In this document: positions 5,197 through 6,695 of the stretch, piece by piece | Layout: each line of letters starts with the position of its first letter | How positions within the stretch are numbered: the stretch's first letter is position 1 | NCBI GenBank assembly: GCA_028714935.1 | Contig: JAQTLJ010000068.1 | Location: forward strand, 1 to 6,695 | Reading direction: 5' to 3' | DNA length: 6,695 nt | Source: Candidatus Margulisiibacteriota bacterium | GTDB lineage: Bacteria > Margulisbacteria > WOR-1 > O2-12-FULL-45-9 | Notes under the pieces: model-generated | Database searches by the model: none | What the model saw: only the letters and a program-made list of their open reading frames with translations | What the model was told of the DNA's origin: nothing | Translations under genes and position numbers: made by a program

Positions 5197-6695
5197 ATGC
5201 AATTGGATGTTGGCTTGTATTTTATCCTGCTGCTTTTCCTGGTTCAGACAGGTTTGGGGGTCTATGTCCTGTTGCGGACCGCGCGGACTAGAAGCACAGT
5301 CTCTTTTGCTTTATTATGTTTTTCCCTTTCCCTCTGGGCCTTGCCGGCTTTTATGCTTAATAATGCCCGGACTGTTGCGCAAGTTGAATTTTGGGGCAGG
5401 TATATTTTTCTGGGGCCGGTCTTGATGGCTTATTTTTTTCTTTATTTTAGTTTTGTCTTTCCGCGCGGCAACATCAGTAAAACCTTAAAATATTTGCTGG
5501 CCTGCCCCATGGTTTTTTTCCTGTTCATCGTTCCCTCTTCTTTAATCTTAAAAGAAGGGGGTTTGAAAGGGATCGAGCCTTCTCCGGTCTGGGGGCCGTT
5601 TTATCTTTGGTTCGGTTTTTATTTTCTTTTCTATTTTATCTGGGGCATTGGCAACCTGACGTGGAAATATTTAGTCAGCCGGGGCAATGAAAAAAACCAG
5701 ATCAGATACGTTTTTGCGGGGCTGATCCTGGCTTTTCTTTTCGGGGTAATTTTTAATTTGGTATTCCCGACCCTGGGAATTTCCAAATTCGTTAATTTCG
5801 GGCCCGGCTGCACGTTATTTTTAGCCGGGTTTACCGCTTATGCTATTATAAAAACCCGACTGATGGACATCTCGGTCATTATCAGCCGGACGGTGGCGGA
5901 GATCTTCGCTATTTTTATCCATGGCATAGTAGATCTTGCAATTGTGTCGTTTTATCGGAGCTATGCCTCAACAGTGATCGACCTGCCTTTCCTGGCCTTG
6001 ACCGTTTTATATGGAATTATTGTCGGTCAAACCCACCAAAATATCCGCTTGTTCGTTCAAACAACTTCGGATAAGGTCTTTCTGCATGGGCGCTACGATT
6101 ACTACCGCGCGCTTTCCGACGCCAGTTCGCGCGCGGGAGAAAAACTATCCTTACCTGATATCCTGAAGGTGCTTTACGATACGTTCCATGAGGTCATGGA
6201 GATCTCCGGCCCCCGCGTTTTCCTGCCCGAACATTTTACCGAGACCGAAAAAATATCCGGCCGCTACCTGGTCTATCGCCAGGCTGATTTCCTGCCGGAT
6301 GAAAAAGGTCAGGCGGTCCGGATAGACGGCCCGCTGGCAACGGCGATGGTTGCCAGGCGAGAGCCGATGCTTGAGGTCAAAGAAATTGACGCGGCCCTGG
6401 TTGTGCCCTGTTTGCTGGAAGAGAGATTGATCGCCTTCTTTGCCCTGGGGCCGAAATTTTCTGAAGATAACTATACCGAAGAGGATCTCCGGCTGCTTAA
6501 GGTCTTGGCTAATCAGGCGGCGATCACGCTTGATCATACGCGCTCATATGAAAAGATAAAGGCGGACTTGGAAATAGCGGAAAGGCAGCTGGAAAGATCG
6601 CATCGACTGGCTTCCCTGGGCACCTTAACTGCCGGCGTGACGCATGAGATCCGTAATCCGCTGACCGTGATCCGCGCGGAGACGGAGAGGCTGGC
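5197..6695 (+). CDS. Multi-TM GAF sensor histidine kinase, N-terminal part
   Basis: I translated this by hand from the ATG at 5197. The frame stays open for 499 codons to the right edge, so the C-terminal ATPase domain is missing. Residues 1-217 carry about seven hydrophobic segments (near 7-26, 34-53, 66-88, 100-115, 135-155, 170-190 and 203-217), as in the 7TM histidine kinase input domain. A KTRLMDISVIISRTV linker (219-233) and two more segments (about 236-252 and 262-277) follow. GRYDYYRAL (298-306) leads into a GAF-like domain (about 318-447) and a short coiled coil (448-470). The HisKA box LASLGTLTAGVTHEIRNPL has phospho-acceptor H483. The protein probably sits in the inner membrane, autophosphorylates on H483 and passes the phosphate to a response regulator outside the window. 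HEIRNPL resembles NtrB/AtoS-type kinases, so a sigma-54 activator is a possible partner, but none is visible. The ligand is unknown. It is transcribed divergently from the radical SAM gene. Confidence 0.88.
   Translation, partial: MQLDVGLYFILLLFLVQTGLGVYVLLRTARTRSTVSFALLCFSLSLWALPAFMLNNARTVAQVEFWGRYIFLGPVLMAYFFLYFSFVFPRGNISKTLKYLLACPMVFFLFIVPSSLILKEGGLKGIEPSPVWGPFYLWFGFYFLFYFIWGIGNLTWKYLVSRGNEKNQIRYVFAGLILAFLFGVIFNLVFPTLGISKFVNFGPGCTLFLAGFTAYAIIKTRLMDISVIISRTVAEIFAIFIHGIVDLAIVSFYRSYASTVIDLPFLALTVLYGIIVGQTHQNIRLFVQTTSDKVFLHGRYDYYRALSDASSRAGEKLSLPDILKVLYDTFHEVMEISGPRVFLPEHFTETEKISGRYLVYRQADFLPDEKGQAVRIDGPLATAMVARREPMLEVKEIDAALVVPCLLEERLIAFFALGPKFSEDNYTEEDLRLLKVLANQAAITLDHTRSYEKIKADLEIAERQLERSHRLASLGTLTAGVTHEIRNPLTVIRAETERL

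Noticed and set aside
5180..5425. Open frame starting TTG 5180 downstream of the AGGAGGG
   Set aside because: The 15-nt spacing is too long, the frame overlaps the kinase start out of frame, and the product is an unlikely Cys/Trp-rich string.
6151..6537. Minus-strand open frame of 128 codons
   Set aside because: It is antisense to the GAF domain of the sensor kinase, with no recognisable product.
1..6695. tRNA, rRNA, CRISPR array, insertion sequence, riboswitch or defence system
   Set aside because: The window is about 97% coding with five identifiable genes; the two short gaps hold no repeat array, conserved RNA fold or mobile-element ends.

Overview
This is a compact bacterial chromosome segment of about 50% GC. 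Five protein genes fill almost all of it, and the only real gaps are two 85-bp divergent intergenic regions (1704-1788 and 5112-5196). There is no RNA gene, insertion sequence, CRISPR array or phage gene. The content is a tRNA CCA-adding enzyme with an HD domain, an AMIN-domain envelope protein, a GT-C membrane glycosyltransferase, a B12-type radical SAM enzyme and a 7TM-type sensor kinase. This suggests a free-living, Gram-negative-type (diderm) bacterium, possibly from an uncultured lineage such as the Margulisbacteria/WOR-1 or a similar candidate phylum. That placement is only an impression from protein style, not a demonstrated assignment.

Layout. Positions 1-1703 are a leftward pair: cca (375-1703) followed, with an 8-nt overlap, by the start of an exported AMIN-domain protein (1-382) that runs off the left edge. 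Positions 1704-1788 hold back-to-back promoters. The rightward one has a near-consensus -35/-10 pair and drives a membrane glycosyltransferase of the GT39/PMT/ArnT kind (1789-3357). That gene meets, stop codon to stop codon with a 2-bp gap, a leftward radical SAM/B12-binding-type protein (3360-5111). A second divergent region (5112-5196) has a plausible rightward promoter, an unused perfect Shine-Dalgarno sequence, a small hairpin and a normal ribosome binding site. It leads into a multi-TM sensor histidine kinase (5197 to the right edge), cut just after its phospho-acceptor His box.

Working together. Only cca and the AMIN gene look like an operon, and their functions (tRNA 3'-end maturation and cell envelope) are unrelated, so the link is probably positional or translational. 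The glycosyltransferase, radical SAM protein and sensor kinase are each transcribed alone within this window. The kinase and radical SAM gene share a divergent control region, which allows but does not prove a regulatory link.

I found no clearly new multi-gene system. The points most worth checking are the apparently leaderless start of the glycosyltransferase, the scarcity of Shine-Dalgarno sequences, the Glu-for-Asp change in the metal-binding motif of the CCA enzyme, the unassigned radical SAM protein with extra regions, and an excess of GATC sites.
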